The notes below the pieces were generated by a model. The model was not told the origin of the DNA. It made no database searches and saw only the letters and a list, made by a program, of their open reading frames with translations. A DNA stretch of 42,694 nt from Candidatus Solincola daggyaiensis (GTDB taxonomy: Bacteria; Actinomycetota; Geothermincolia; Geothermincolales; RBG-13-55-18). Below, piece after piece: positions 23,174 to 32,374 of the stretch (position 1 is its first letter; each line of letters begins with the position of its first letter). Location of the stretch: assembly GCA_015711825.1 (NCBI GenBank), contig JACVJD010000015.1, positions 1-42,694 on the forward strand. The letters are read 5' to 3'. The position numbers were made by a program, and so were the translations under genes.

Positions 23174-23812
23174 TTAAAGAGACTGCTCGATGGACTTTTT
23201 CTCCTCCGTGAACTTTTCGATCCATTTCTCGATGTCCTTCGTGCCCTCAAGGCCGTTCTTCTCGGCGTAATCCCTGAGCATCTCGCACGAGGAGATGACG
23301 GCGGTTATGCCCTCGAGGTAGAGGTTCATGGCTTCCACGGTGGCCTCGAACACCTTGGAACGTTCCTCTTCGCTCTGGCCGGGAGCCTTCTCCAGCTCGG
23401 TGGCGTAGATGGAATTGCCCTTGTCCATGGTCTCTATACCCGAGCGGAGCTTGTCCGCTATTTCCTCGGCCTCGCTGTCCGGTTTCCCCAGGGCCTGCAG
23501 GTCCTTGAGCGACTCGGCGTCCTTCTCGTTGCTCAGAGTGAAGGATTCCGCGGCCTTGGCGGCGCTCTCCAGGTCCGTGAATGCGGACTGGTAATAGCCC
23601 ATAAAGGCCTCTTTGCCTTTTTCGGCTATCTCGGGTTGTGACTGGTTCTTTTCGATGACGGAGATCACGCCGTCCACGAAAGCCTGCTTGGCCTGGTCCT
23701 TGCCGCATCCCGGGAGCGCCGACAGCGCCCCCACGATGAGCAACGCCGTCAATGAGGCAGGTAAGACGATGCTCTTTTTCCCGCCCTCCATGACGCTCGC
23801 CACCCCCTTCAT
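23174..23812 (-). CDS. putative lipoprotein, helical
   Basis: A 212-residue protein of unknown function. The N-terminus has basic residues, a hydrophobic run (VLPASLTALLIVGALSA) and the lipobox LPGC, so Cys36 should be lipidated and the protein held on the outer face of the membrane. The mature part is highly charged and almost entirely predicted helix (KDQAKQAFVDGVISVIEKN, AEKGKEAFMGYYQ, AAKAAESF), which suggests a helical bundle. ATG 23812 is used, with AAAGGTGA 11 nt upstream; ATG 23791 would also give a normal signal. It converges on the beta-oxidation operon and is divergent from the metallo-beta-lactamase gene. Confidence 0.75.
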   Translation of the reverse strand: MKGVASVMEGGKKSIVLPASLTALLIVGALSALPGCGKDQAKQAFVDGVISVIEKNQSQPEIAEKGKEAFMGYYQSAFTDLESAAKAAESFTLSNEKDAESLKDLQALGKPDSEAEEIADKLRSGIETMDKGNSIYATELEKAPGQSEEERSKVFEATVEAMNLYLEGITAVISSCEMLRDYAEKNGLEGTKDIEKWIEKFTEEKKSIEQSL

Positions 23813-23984
23813 TCATAAAACGTTCACCTTTCTACTCGCTCGCCATTTCCTATTATAAAGCCTTGCGGACGGGTTTGTTCGGCGCGGTTGTCTTGGCTTA
23901 TCAAGGTGATGGCGACGACTTTCCTTGTTCGGCTTCTTGCGAAGACGGATGGCGCGTGGGCGTGGTTTGCAATATCATCGAAGC

Positions 23985-24923
23985 ATGCTTCCAGACGGTA
24001 TATCGCTGCACAGAGACGAGGAGACCATCTGGCCGGCCTCGGCCAACGTGCTCATGATCCGGGACGCCGACGGCGCCGTCCTGGTGGACGTGGGCTGCGG
24101 CAAGGAGGAGGTCTACCTACGGCTCAAGGAGTTTCTCTCCTCGCACGGCCTCTCCGTCAACGACGTGCACACCGTGGTGCTCACCCACGCCCACCCCGAC
24201 CATATGGGGGCCATGCGTTTCCTGCTGGAGGAGGTCTCCCCGCGCGTGTTCCTGCACCCGGTGGAGATACCCCTGGCGGCGGAGCCTTCCCGCCTCAACC
24301 GCACCTTCGACATGGACCTGCCCCTGCGTTACGGCATCAACCCCTTCAACCTGGACAAGCCGGACATCCTGGAGTACTTTAGCAACCTCTGCCCCATGTC
24401 CCGGGCCGACGCCACCCACGCCATCGACCCCGACGGCGAGCTGGAGCTGGGGCGGTTCAGGTTCCGGGTCATCGTCACCCCCGGCCACGCCAACGGCCTC
24501 GTCTCTCTCTTCGAGCCGGAAAGCGGCATGCTCTTCACCGCCGACGCCGTGGGGGACGTGGTGGCGTGGTACTCGCCTTCCTCGGGCGGGCTCACCGGCT
24601 TTCTGGAGGGGCTCGAGCGCCTGGCCGCGGTCCCGGCCGCCTTTCTCGTCCCCTCCCACGGGGAGGTGAACGGCTCCCCGGCGCGCGAGATCGCCAAGAC
24701 CAGGGAACGCCTGCTGCGCCGCGAAAAAAAGATCCTGGAGGAACTGGCGGCGGGTCCGGTGCCCTTCCCCGAGCTGGCGGCCCGCGTGTTCAAGAACCCC
24801 ATGATCGCCTTCTTCCCCGGCCCCCAGATCCTCCGCTGTCACCTGGACAAGCTGGAGGCGGAGGGTAAGGTGAGGTGCCGGGGCGAGGAGGACGGCCGGC
24901 TGGTGGAGGCCCTCCAGACATAG
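23985..24923 (+). CDS. metallo-beta-lactamase-fold hydrolase
   Basis: A 312-residue MBL-fold protein. THAHPDHMG is the HxHxDH metal motif; TPGHANGLV supplies the next His, FTADAVGD the bridging Asp, and PSHGE the final His, so both metal sites look intact. The region after about 225 (REKKILEELAAGPVPFPELAARVF) is a winged-helix-like extension, as in glyoxalase II-like and LACTB2-like MBL proteins. The substrate is unknown; a thioester or phosphoester is typical. ATG 23985 is chosen because the conserved part begins there, but no good ribosome binding site exists; the frame is open from 23925. The stop lies inside the 34-bp dispersed repeat, which appears to have altered the last residues (now VEALQT). 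Confidence 0.82.
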   Translation: MLPDGISLHRDEETIWPASANVLMIRDADGAVLVDVGCGKEEVYLRLKEFLSSHGLSVNDVHTVVLTHAHPDHMGAMRFLLEEVSPRVFLHPVEIPLAAEPSRLNRTFDMDLPLRYGINPFNLDKPDILEYFSNLCPMSRADATHAIDPDGELELGRFRFRVIVTPGHANGLVSLFEPESGMLFTADAVGDVVAWYSPSSGGLTGFLEGLERLAAVPAAFLVPSHGEVNGSPAREIAKTRERLLRREKKILEELAAGPVPFPELAARVFKNPMIAFFPGPQILRCHLDKLEAEGKVRCRGEEDGRLVEALQT

Positions 24924-24985
24924 GGGTCGAGCCTCTTTTCATGTCCGACCGGTGCGAGGAGGACGGCCGGCTGGTGGAGGCCCTC
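24883..24985. repeat. 32-bp direct duplication of the gene end, flanking a 34-bp repeat
   Basis: 24883-24914 and 24954-24985 are identical over 32 bp (GCGAGGAGGACGG ... GAGGCCCTC). Between them lie 39 bp containing dispersed repeat copy 2. The second copy continues into TGA, which would be the original stop of the MBL gene. Confidence 0.92.
24914..24947 (+). repeat. 34-bp dispersed repeat, copy 2
   Basis: Identical over 34 bp to 26126-26159 and to the reverse complement of 10058-10091. It contains the current stop codon TAG (24921-24923) of the MBL-fold gene. Confidence 0.92.
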
Positions 24986-25350
24986 TGAAACATGCGCTCA
25001 CATCACCCAAGCGGCGGCATTAAGAAGGTAACGTGAGTTTGCCCCGGCAGTAATCAGCCTTGTGCGTTGGTCCGGCAGGGAGGCAAGGGAGGGGGTGGGC
25101 CATGAACCTTGCGGAGTGGTCACGACCGCCCGTCGCGCCTCCGCCCGAGGAAGAACTGATAGGTAAAATATGGTTACTAAACCTTCAGCGACGCTCCGGC
25201 CCGACCGAAAGCGAGGGCAAGAGCTTTAAGCGCGCGAGAAGGCCATGAAGACCGGGAGAAGCCAAGAAAAGGCAGGTCGTTATATAATGTTCTAGCCTTT
25301 ATGGGCGTGTTGGGAAGCGGCGGCATCCATCGACATCGGGGGTGAGTCTT
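24986..25350. other. intergenic region, no gene seen
   Basis: It separates the duplicated end of the MBL gene from the zinc-ribbon gene. Only GGGGGTGAG at 25338-25346, the ribosome binding site for the next gene, and an AT-rich patch near 25280 are noted. A 62-codon frame at 25060 has no recognisable features. Confidence 0.4.
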
Positions 25351-26121
25351 ATGCGCGGTTGTCCTCAGTGCGGCCAGGCCAACAACGATGACGCCAGGTT
25401 CTGCGTGAAATGCGGGGCTTCGCTGCAGGAGGCCGCGGCGGCCGCGGCGGCCGTGGCGCAAACCCAGGCTCAAGCTCCGCCTGCCGCTCCGTCGCAAGCG
25501 TACCAACCCCCGCAGCAACCATCCCCGCAGCCCCCCACGCCATATGCGCAGCAGGCCTACCAGCAACAGGCTCCCTTCCCGCCCGGGCAGCCGGGCGCTT
25601 ACCCCCAGCAGCCATATCCCGCCGCGTCCGGGGCTTACCCGTATCCCACGGCTCGCGCGAGGAGCAGGGGAGGTATGTTCTGGGTGGGGACGCTTATCCT
25701 CCTGGTCGCGGGCGCTCTCATCCTCGCCAGCACCTGGATGGCCTGGGGCAGCGGGCCGGGTGGTTTTCTGAAGCTAACGGGCTGGGACTGGTTCAACCTG
25801 GGGAAAGAGGGAGGCGCCGGTCAGGGAGAGGTCGTCAACGCCTTTTTTGTCTATTCCGAGGGGCGCCCTCTCTTCACCGGCCTGTGCTCCCTCATCCTCG
25901 GCGCCTTGATAGTCCTCATCGCCTTGCTCATGCTCTTGTTCCAGAGCAGGGGTTTGGGTGGGGTAGCGATACTGTTCTCAATATTCGCCCTGGGCATGGC
26001 CGTCACCAACCTGACCACCATATTGCGCACCGATGGGATCTCGGTGGGAATGGGCACCATCATATTCATCGCCTTCTCCTTCCTGGGTTTAGTGGGGGGC
26101 GGCATGGCCATGTCCGGCTGA
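25351..26121 (+). CDS. zinc-ribbon, Pro/Gln-rich linker, multi-spanning membrane protein
   Basis: A 256-residue protein. Residues 4-24 form a zinc ribbon (CPQCGQ ... FCVKCGA). A low-complexity linker of Ala, Gln, Pro and Tyr runs to about 105. Then come about four membrane segments (MFWVGTLILLVAGALILAS, LCSLILGALIVLIALLMLL, GGVAILFSIFALGMAV, MGTIIFIAFSFLGLV). The ribbon should face the cytoplasm. Such architectures are widespread in actinobacteria and have no assigned function. ATG 25351 is fixed by GGGGGTGAG at 25338-25346; the GTG at 25342 overlaps that site. The 34-bp dispersed repeat begins 5 bp after the stop. Confidence 0.75.
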   Translation: MRGCPQCGQANNDDARFCVKCGASLQEAAAAAAAVAQTQAQAPPAAPSQAYQPPQQPSPQPPTPYAQQAYQQQAPFPPGQPGAYPQQPYPAASGAYPYPTARARSRGGMFWVGTLILLVAGALILASTWMAWGSGPGGFLKLTGWDWFNLGKEGGAGQGEVVNAFFVYSEGRPLFTGLCSLILGALIVLIALLMLLFQSRGLGGVAILFSIFALGMAVTNLTTILRTDGISVGMGTIIFIAFSFLGLVGGGMAMSG

Positions 26122-26125
26122 CCTC

Positions 26126-26159
26126 CCAGACATAGGGGTCGAGCCTCTTTTCATGTCCG
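26126..26159 (+). repeat. 34-bp dispersed repeat, copy 3
   Basis: Identical over 34 bp to 24914-24947. It lies 5 bp past the stop of the zinc-ribbon gene. CATGTCCGG at its end also occurs at 26108-26116 inside the gene end, giving a 9-bp direct repeat around it. Confidence 0.92.
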
Positions 26160-26390
26160 GTCGCTCGCGGCAGGCAAACCGCCCCGCCCTCCCCACACTT
26201 GAGCGGGAAGCAGCTTCCGAATCGCCTCTCGCCGAGGTGCCGAGGTTCATCCCAGAGGCTCACATGGATTAGAATCAACGAGTTGGAGCCCGTCGGCGAT
26301 AAAGGCGCCCCGGCCAGAGTCTCCATAAGCTTCCCCAGGGCGTCCAGAGTCCCGGGGCACGGTTTTTCGAGAAAGGAGCGCGGTGAGGGC

Positions 26391-27512
26391 ATGAGGCTCG
26401 CGGGACAAGAAAACGGCGCACCATGCAGGAGAAAAAGTCTTAACGAAGCCCGCGGCATGGTCCTGGCCCCGGCTATTCTGTTGGTGACCCTAGTCTTAAC
26501 GGTCGCATATAGTCCAGTAAAGGGATTGCCGGCGCTTTTCCTTCCCATCCTCGGCATCGCGGTGCTCACCAACGTGGAGGCAGGCAAGAACCGCTTCGGC
26601 CGCTACCGGCGCTACGGCATTCCCGACATCGTAGGCGAGCGGGGCATGGTCATGGAGACGGAGACCATGGAGGAGATCGACGGGGCAGTGGAGCGCATGC
26701 TTGCCGCGGGAGAGCGTCTGCTGTGCCTCAATGGGGGAGACGGCACGGTGCAACGGACCGTCACCCACATGGTCAACAAGTACGGCGAGGGCTCCGAGCG
26801 CATACCGGTGATCTATCCCCTGCGCGGCGGCACCATGAATCTATTGGCGGATCACCTTGGCATCAAGGGGACGCCTCCCGAGCTTCTGCGCTATGCCGTG
26901 GACATCGAGCATCTACGGGAAGAGCTTCCATGCGTCGAGGTCCCTACCCTACGCGTTACCCGCCGCATCGGGGATCGGGAGGAAAGGGAATACGGCTTTT
27001 TCTACGGCAACGGGGCCCTATACCGCTTCCACCGCGTCTATTACCGCGAGACCAAAGGTGGGCCGGTGGCAGCAGCCAAACTCTTCGCCAAGTGCGCCTT
27101 TGGCGGGGCGACACGGCGCACCCGTTACAAGGACGTGTTCGGCCTCACCCCGGCGCGGGTGGTCATCGACGATTTCGAGCTTCCCGCGAGCGAGGTGACG
27201 GTGGTGCTGGCGGTCATCTTCCAGGTGGTGGTGATCACCTTCGATGCCTTCCGCGACGAGGGAGAGGGCGATTTCTACGTCATCGCCACCAGCGTCCCCA
27301 TCTTCCGCCTCGCCCGCAAGCTCCACAAGCTGTTATGGGCGAGGGAGGGAGAGCCTCCATATCCCAAGGAGGAATTCTTCAACCAGCGCGCCTCCCGTAT
27401 CTTTATGGAATGTCATGAGGGATACAGCCTGGACGGCGAGGTCTTCGAGCTGGAGGAGCCCTACTCCTTGACCATCGAGCGCGGCCCCTCGGTCAAGGTC
27501 CTGAGGCCCTGA
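26391..27512 (+). CDS. membrane-anchored diacylglycerol kinase-like protein
   Basis: A 373-residue protein with one or two N-terminal membrane segments (MVLAPAILLVTLVLTVAY, LPALFLPILGIAVL) followed by a DAGK-like catalytic domain. LCLNGGDGTVQRTVTHM is the ATP-binding GGDGT block, and YPLRGGTMNLLADHLG replaces the usual GTxNDFA motif. EGYSLDGEVFE near residue 345 matches the family's C-terminal DGE motif. It is divergent from the typical kinase at 15028-16251 and may act on another lipid. ATG 26391 is taken, with GAAAGGAG 12 nt and GGTGAGG 2 nt upstream, neither ideal; the frame is open from 26199. It is convergent with the debranching enzyme. Confidence 0.78.
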   Translation: MRLAGQENGAPCRRKSLNEARGMVLAPAILLVTLVLTVAYSPVKGLPALFLPILGIAVLTNVEAGKNRFGRYRRYGIPDIVGERGMVMETETMEEIDGAVERMLAAGERLLCLNGGDGTVQRTVTHMVNKYGEGSERIPVIYPLRGGTMNLLADHLGIKGTPPELLRYAVDIEHLREELPCVEVPTLRVTRRIGDREEREYGFFYGNGALYRFHRVYYRETKGGPVAAAKLFAKCAFGGATRRTRYKDVFGLTPARVVIDDFELPASEVTVVLAVIFQVVVITFDAFRDEGEGDFYVIATSVPIFRLARKLHKLLWAREGEPPYPKEEFFNQRASRIFMECHEGYSLDGEVFELEEPYSLTIERGPSVKVLRP

Positions 27513-27607
27513 CCACCCCAAGCCGTAAGGGAAGCCTTACCTCACGGCGGCGAGATGTTGTCCGCTCAACCGTGCCGTCCATGCGCAGGCCTCGTCCACG
27601 CTCATGC

Positions 27608-29797
27608 CTATTCCTCCACGACCACGCGCACTTCCCCCTGCTTGCCTATGACGCTGAAAACGGTGACCTCCTCCTCGCGGCGGAAGAGCAGGGAGAGCCT
27701 CGCCGACCCCACGCGCAGGTTGCGCAGCGTGACCTTCTCCAGCCAGGGCGGGAGGCAGGGGTTGTTGACGTATAGAATGCCCTTGGCGGCGTCGGGGGAG
27801 AGTCCCAGCAGCGCCTGCAGGATGAGGAATACGCTCCCCGAGGCCCATGCCTGGGGGCTGCACGCCACGGGATAGGGAACGGGTTCGCCGAAGCGCGTGC
27901 GCCTGAAACCGCAGAAGAGCTCGGGCAGGCGCAGGTGATCCATGCTGATGCCCGCCTTGGAAATCCCTTCCACCACCTTGAGGAGGGCGGCGTGATCGCC
28001 GTAACGCTTGATCCCCTTGAGGATGATGGCGTTGTCGTGGGGCCAGATGCTGCCGTTATGGTAGCTTATGGGGTTGTAATAGAACTCGCGCGTGCTCAGG
28101 GTGCGGATGCCCCAACCCGAGAACATATCGTTGGCGGTGAGGCGCTCTATAACCCGGCGAGCCCTCTCCGGGGCGGGAAGACCGGTGAAGAGCAGGTGCC
28201 CCCCGTTGGAGGACACTACGCGCACCGGCTTCTTCTCCCCGTCGATGGCGATGACGTAGAAACCCAGCTCCTCGTCCCAGAAAAGATCCTCCACCTTGCG
28301 GCGCAGCTCCTCGGCCTCCCGCATCAGCCTTTTACCCTTCTCCAGGTCGCCCTGGAAGATGTACAGCTCTCCCAGGCGGCGCTTGGCATAGTACACGTAC
28401 CCCTGGGTTTCCACCGTGGCCACGGGGCTGCAGGGCAAGCGACCACCGGGGAGGAGTAAGGAGTCCCCGGAATCCTTCCAGTACTGGTTGGTGAGCCCCC
28501 TCTCGCTGCGACGGGCGTATTCCACCAGGCCGTCGCCGTCCAGGTCGCCATATTCGTCTATCCACCGCAGCGCCGCATCGACGTTTTCCTCCAGGGCGTT
28601 GAAGGTTTCCATGTCGTCGGTCCACTTCAGGTACTCGGTGAGCAGGAGCAGGAAAAGCGGCGTCGAGTCCACGGAGCCGTAGTAGGGGGTATGGGGTACC
28701 TCCTCCATCCTGGCCATCTCCCCCTGCCTTATCTCGTGCAGGATCTTTCCCGGCTCCTCGTCCCTCCAGTCGTTGACCGTCTTGCCCTGGAAGGCGGCGA
28801 GGAAGAGGAGGCTGTCGCGGGCGAGCTCCGGCTTGAGCATCAGGATCTCGTAGGAGGTTATGAGGGCGTCACGCCCGAAGGGGGCGGAGTACCAGGGCAC
28901 CCCGCCGACGATGATATCCCCGTAGCGGGTTCGCGTGTGCAGAGCCCTGAGGTCGCGAACGCTGCGCTGTATGGTGAGGTTGAAGACGTTGTTGTCGGTT
29001 TCCACGCGGGTGGCCGGCCCCACCCACTCCTCGTATGAGCGGCGCAGGGCGGTGCGCGCTTCGCTGAAGCTCAGGGGCGCTCGGTCCTCTCCTTCCTCGA
29101 GGGGGATCACCTGCAGCTCGAGCAGTTCGACCTCGTACTGGTTGAGCAGAAAACGAAAGACCACCTCGACTCCCGCCTTTCCCAGACGCCACTCGTCTGG
29201 AGGGCGCGAGAAGACGATACGTGTGCTGCGCTTCATGCGGTCGGTTCCGGTATAGGAGAGCACAAAGGCGCCGTTCTCCATGCGAGGGCGGTGTATCCTG
29301 CCCCGCTTCTTGCGGCGCATGCCGCGCACCTCGAAGATGTCCGCGAAGTCCGAGGTGAAGGCGAGGCTGAAGCTTAGGTGCACGGGCGCTATGTGGTAAT
29401 TGCGCACGTATAGGCGCTCCAGGAGCCCGTAGTGGATCAGCCTGCTGCGGCGGATGCTCACGGAGTCCTGCGGGATTATCGTCTCGCCGTCGGATATGAT
29501 GTCGGGGTTGGAGAGGTGGATGTTGGCCATGTAGCCGCGCTCCACGGAGGAGGAGAGGAAAAGCGGCTGCATATCCTCCACCCGCGTTTCCAGGCTGGTG
29601 AGGTAGCGGGTATCACGGTAGTAAAGCCCGAGACCGGCCCGGTTGCCATGGGTCATGTCGCCGTTTTCATAGGTGTAAAGGAAATACTCCCCCTCTTTGA
29701 TGATCAGGGACTGTCTGGGAACCTCGCTTACTATGAAAGGAAGCCCCCCGCTGCTTTCCAGGCACAGAAACCCGTCCTCTACTACCATCCTCTTCAT
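27608..29797 (-). CDS. amylo-alpha-1,6-glucosidase / glycogen-debranching-type glycosidase
   Basis: A 729-residue protein in two parts. The N-terminal half (LYYRDTRYLTSLETRVEDMQP, then VERGYMANIHLSNPD) matches the GDE N-terminal bis domain. The C-terminal half is an (alpha/alpha)6 barrel with VPWYSAPFGRDALITSYE, YYGSVDSTPLFLLLLTEYL and YHNGSIWPHDNAIIL, characteristic of the amylo-alpha-1,6-glucosidase group. The likely role is hydrolysis of alpha-linked glucans or glucosylated compounds; no signal peptide is seen, so it is cytoplasmic. Two ATGs (29797, 29788) and a GTG (29800) cluster at the start; 29797 is used. TACAAT lies on the minus strand shortly upstream, so the leader may be very short. 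A divergent glycosyltransferase follows at 30874. Confidence 0.88.
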   Translation of the reverse strand: MKRMVVEDGFLCLESSGGLPFIVSEVPRQSLIIKEGEYFLYTYENGDMTHGNRAGLGLYYRDTRYLTSLETRVEDMQPLFLSSSVERGYMANIHLSNPDIISDGETIIPQDSVSIRRSRLIHYGLLERLYVRNYHIAPVHLSFSLAFTSDFADIFEVRGMRRKKRGRIHRPRMENGAFVLSYTGTDRMKRSTRIVFSRPPDEWRLGKAGVEVVFRFLLNQYEVELLELQVIPLEEGEDRAPLSFSEARTALRRSYEEWVGPATRVETDNNVFNLTIQRSVRDLRALHTRTRYGDIIVGGVPWYSAPFGRDALITSYEILMLKPELARDSLLFLAAFQGKTVNDWRDEEPGKILHEIRQGEMARMEEVPHTPYYGSVDSTPLFLLLLTEYLKWTDDMETFNALEENVDAALRWIDEYGDLDGDGLVEYARRSERGLTNQYWKDSGDSLLLPGGRLPCSPVATVETQGYVYYAKRRLGELYIFQGDLEKGKRLMREAEELRRKVEDLFWDEELGFYVIAIDGEKKPVRVVSSNGGHLLFTGLPAPERARRVIERLTANDMFSGWGIRTLSTREFYYNPISYHNGSIWPHDNAIILKGIKRYGDHAALLKVVEGISKAGISMDHLRLPELFCGFRRTRFGEPVPYPVACSPQAWASGSVFLILQALLGLSPDAAKGILYVNNPCLPPWLEKVTLRNLRVGSARLSLLFRREEEVTVFSVIGKQGEVRVVVEE

Positions 29798-30873
29798 CAC
29801 CTTGCGTTATATTGTATCGAGATCTCCCTCTTGCCTTGCTCATCGGCGTGAAACCGCCGTGGGGACCTCCCCCATATGGCCCGCCGTGATGATACGCTCT
29901 CGGGCCTAAGGCCATGGTCTATCCGCCACGGCATGGTCTATCCGCCACGGAATACACCGATTACATATTATCCCGCTGTGGTCAATACGCCCGCCATCCC
30001 CGGGCCCGGCTATTGCTATCATCCCCAAGTTTTTCTATCCCGAAACCCGCCCGGGCCTTCCGGCGGGGAAATCGACCGATGAGGGACTAGACGACGTCCA
30101 TGTCGCCTACGATGTGGCCCCTGGAAGGGTCTTTCCCAGACCCGAAACCCGCCCGGGCCTTCCGGCGAGGAGTTCGAATCGGCATGGGGGACTTGGGGTG
30201 CGGCGTCCACGGCGCTTACGCTGTGACCTTGGCGGATGTTTCCCCGCCGCTCGCCCACGGCACCGTTCTCTCCCCCGTACCGGAGCGCGAGGCCGGTCGT
30301 TCCCCCGCGCGCTGGGCGATGGCGCAGAGGGCCGGGGCACGTAAGCGCGGATGATCGCGGGAGGATTCTTCATCCTCTCCCCGCGAAGCGCGGCAGGGCT
30401 CGGGAACCCTCAACCCCCCTCAAGCGTCGAAGTTTAAAAGCGCGTCCCGTGGAGAGAATAATACTTGAACGATACTTGAACGGGAATCAAATCGGGTTCT
30501 CCGAGAACTTCCAGGTAACGAAACGCGTGCGAGCGTTTTATTTGCATATGGAGGAACACGGCGAACCGGCGCCTTTTTACGGCAGATATGCGAAAGCCTG
30601 CCGGCGGGAACGCGGCAGGTCGGGAGAAGGCGGGCGGAAGGAGCGCGCTTAGGCATCCGTCTCGCGTCGGGGCGAAGAGCGCGAGCAGGTGCGAAAAAGA
30701 AGGTACGGGAAGACGGCAAGGAAGGATAGAGCGGGTCGTTTCCGGTCCTGTAGGCCGGCGCGGATTTGCAGCCCAAAACCTTTCCCCGGCTGCCCGCAAG
30801 GAGAAGGACATCGAGGCATATAGGCCTCGCTTGGCGGCGGAGGTCGGAGAAGAGCATAAGGAGGTCGGTGGTA
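29798..30873. other. long intergenic region with several short repeats
   Basis: No gene is supported in about 1 kb. It holds a 19-bp tandem pair (29913-29931, 29932-29950), a 27-bp perfect direct repeat (30039-30065 and 30141-30167) within a more diverged unit of about 102 bp, and an 11-bp tandem pair (ATACTTGAACG at 30461-30471 and 30472-30482). AAGGAGG at 30858-30864 belongs to the next gene. Frames such as 30236-30652 have Arg/Pro-rich translations without family features. Confidence 0.55.
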
Positions 30874-31938
30874 TTGCGTATAGCGATGGTGGCACCGGTA
30901 TGGATACCCATACCGCCCGATGGGTATGGGGGAATAGAGAGGATGCTTAAACTGCTGGTGGACGAGCTGGGGGGGCGGGGCGAGGAGGTCACCCTCTTCG
31001 GCGCCGGAGACTGCCGTACCCGCGCCAGGCAGCGCATCCTTCTCGAACAGGCTCCCACGCAGCACATGGGCGAGACCCTTTTCGACGCCCTGCATGTCGG
31101 CCAGGCCTACCGGGAGATCGTCGCCGGGGATTACGATGTCGTGCACGACCATTCCGGGTTTCTGGGGCCGGCGTTCGCAAACCTGCTGCCGCAGCCCGTG
31201 GTGCACACGCTGCACGGACCCTTTACCCGCGACACGCGGCTTTTCTACGAGACCTTCAAGGACGATTGCTGGTACGTGGCCATCAGCCGCAGGCAGATGG
31301 AGGGCTGCCCGGGGTTGAACTATCTTGGGGTGGTGCCCAACGCGGTCGATGTCGAGGAACACCGTTTCGAGGGAGAGAAGGAGGATTACCTGGTCTGCGT
31401 GAGCCGCATATGTGAGGCCAAGGGCACGGAGAACGCCGTGCGCCTGGCGCTCAAGACCGGAAACCGCATTCTCCTCGCGGGCAAGATCGACCCCGGCGCG
31501 GACCGCGATTACTTCGAGGCGCGGGTGAAGCCCCTCCTGGACGGCGAGCGCGCCTCTTACCTGGGCGAGGTATCACAGGAGGAGAAGGTGCGCCTGGTTT
31601 CACGCGCGCGCGCGTTCCTGTTCCCCATACAGTGGGAGGAGCCCTTCGGGCTGGTGATGGCGGAAGCCCTGGCTTGCGGCACGCCCGTGCTGGCGACGCG
31701 CTGGGGGGCGGTGCCCGAGGTGGTGGAGCACGGGGTGACCGGATTCCTCGCCGATTCCCCCGAGGGGCTCGAGCCCTATATAGAGCGCATAGACGAGATC
31801 GACCCGGCGCAGTGCCGACGCGTCGCGGTGGAGCGTTTCAGCCCCCACGCCATGGCCGAGGGCTACCTCGAGATATACCGCAAGGCTCTGGAGGCCGAGG
31901 CCGCGCGCCTGGAGCCCAGCAGGGCCCGCTCCGCCTGA
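30874..31938 (+). CDS. glycosyltransferase, GT4-like
   Basis: A 354-residue GT-B glycosyltransferase of the group 1 type. The N-terminal domain opens RIAMVAPVWIPIPPDGYGGIER with a Gly-rich donor/acceptor loop and has YDVVHDHSGF. The second domain has YLVCVSRICEAKGTENAVRLA and the signature FPIQWEEPFGLVMAEALACGTPVLA, with the E-x7-E that binds the nucleotide sugar. The start is TTG 30874, 9 nt after AAGGAGG (30858-30864), giving the usual MRIAMVAPV; GTG 30868 is only 3 nt from that site. It is divergent from the debranching enzyme, so the two may share control of glucan or glycolipid metabolism; the acceptor is unknown. Confidence 0.88.
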   Translation: MRIAMVAPVWIPIPPDGYGGIERMLKLLVDELGGRGEEVTLFGAGDCRTRARQRILLEQAPTQHMGETLFDALHVGQAYREIVAGDYDVVHDHSGFLGPAFANLLPQPVVHTLHGPFTRDTRLFYETFKDDCWYVAISRRQMEGCPGLNYLGVVPNAVDVEEHRFEGEKEDYLVCVSRICEAKGTENAVRLALKTGNRILLAGKIDPGADRDYFEARVKPLLDGERASYLGEVSQEEKVRLVSRARAFLFPIQWEEPFGLVMAEALACGTPVLATRWGAVPEVVEHGVTGFLADSPEGLEPYIERIDEIDPAQCRRVAVERFSPHAMAEGYLEIYRKALEAEAARLEPSRARSA

Positions 31939-32374
31939 TGGGGCGGGGGCAGGAGCTGCGAATGACTTGGAAATTGCTGGTATGAATGAGGCGCCCGGCG
32001 TTGCTCCCGGGCAGGGGGCAGATTTGCGTGATCTTTCCGGCTCCGTCATGATGGCGGAGCCGGCCCGCATTTATGGGCCGTAAGCACGCCCGGGACGGGA
32101 GAACCCCTTAACGCCGCGCATGCATTGCCCGTCCCCCTGGAGTGGGATCTTCGAATGTCAGGGGTTGGAGAAAACAAGACGACGACATCCCTGTCTCACA
32201 GGAGATCTGAATGCCCCCCGGCAGGATGGCGTGGAGACCTCTCCTTCCGCTCCGCCCGCGCCAGGACCATCCTCTAAGGGTAAAATAAGCTGGTATTGTA
32301 AAAAGGAGCGGCCTGGTGAAGGTAGAGCGGCGCGGGGAACAGGCGCCGGGAACGACGGGTAAGGGAGGAAGTAC
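31939..32374. other. intergenic region with a hairpin
   Basis: No gene. It includes the stem at 32037-32063 and, before the next gene, an AT-rich patch (about 32280-32305) that could hold a promoter. GGGAGGAAG at 32363-32371 is the ribosome binding site of the flavoprotein gene. Confidence 0.45.
32037..32063 (+). terminator. GC-rich hairpin, possible terminator of the glycosyltransferase gene
   Basis: CCGGCTCCG (32037-32045) pairs perfectly with CGGAGCCGG (32055-32063) around a 9-nt loop, about 100 bp after the stop. No T-run follows, so function is uncertain. Confidence 0.45.

Noticed and set aside
22995-23177. 60-codon frame with a repeated peptide
   Set aside because: It is only the translation of the 84-bp tandem repeat.
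30171-30183. GTTCGAATC, like a tRNA T-loop
   Set aside because: No acceptor, D or anticodon stems around it; it lies in a repeat-rich intergenic region.
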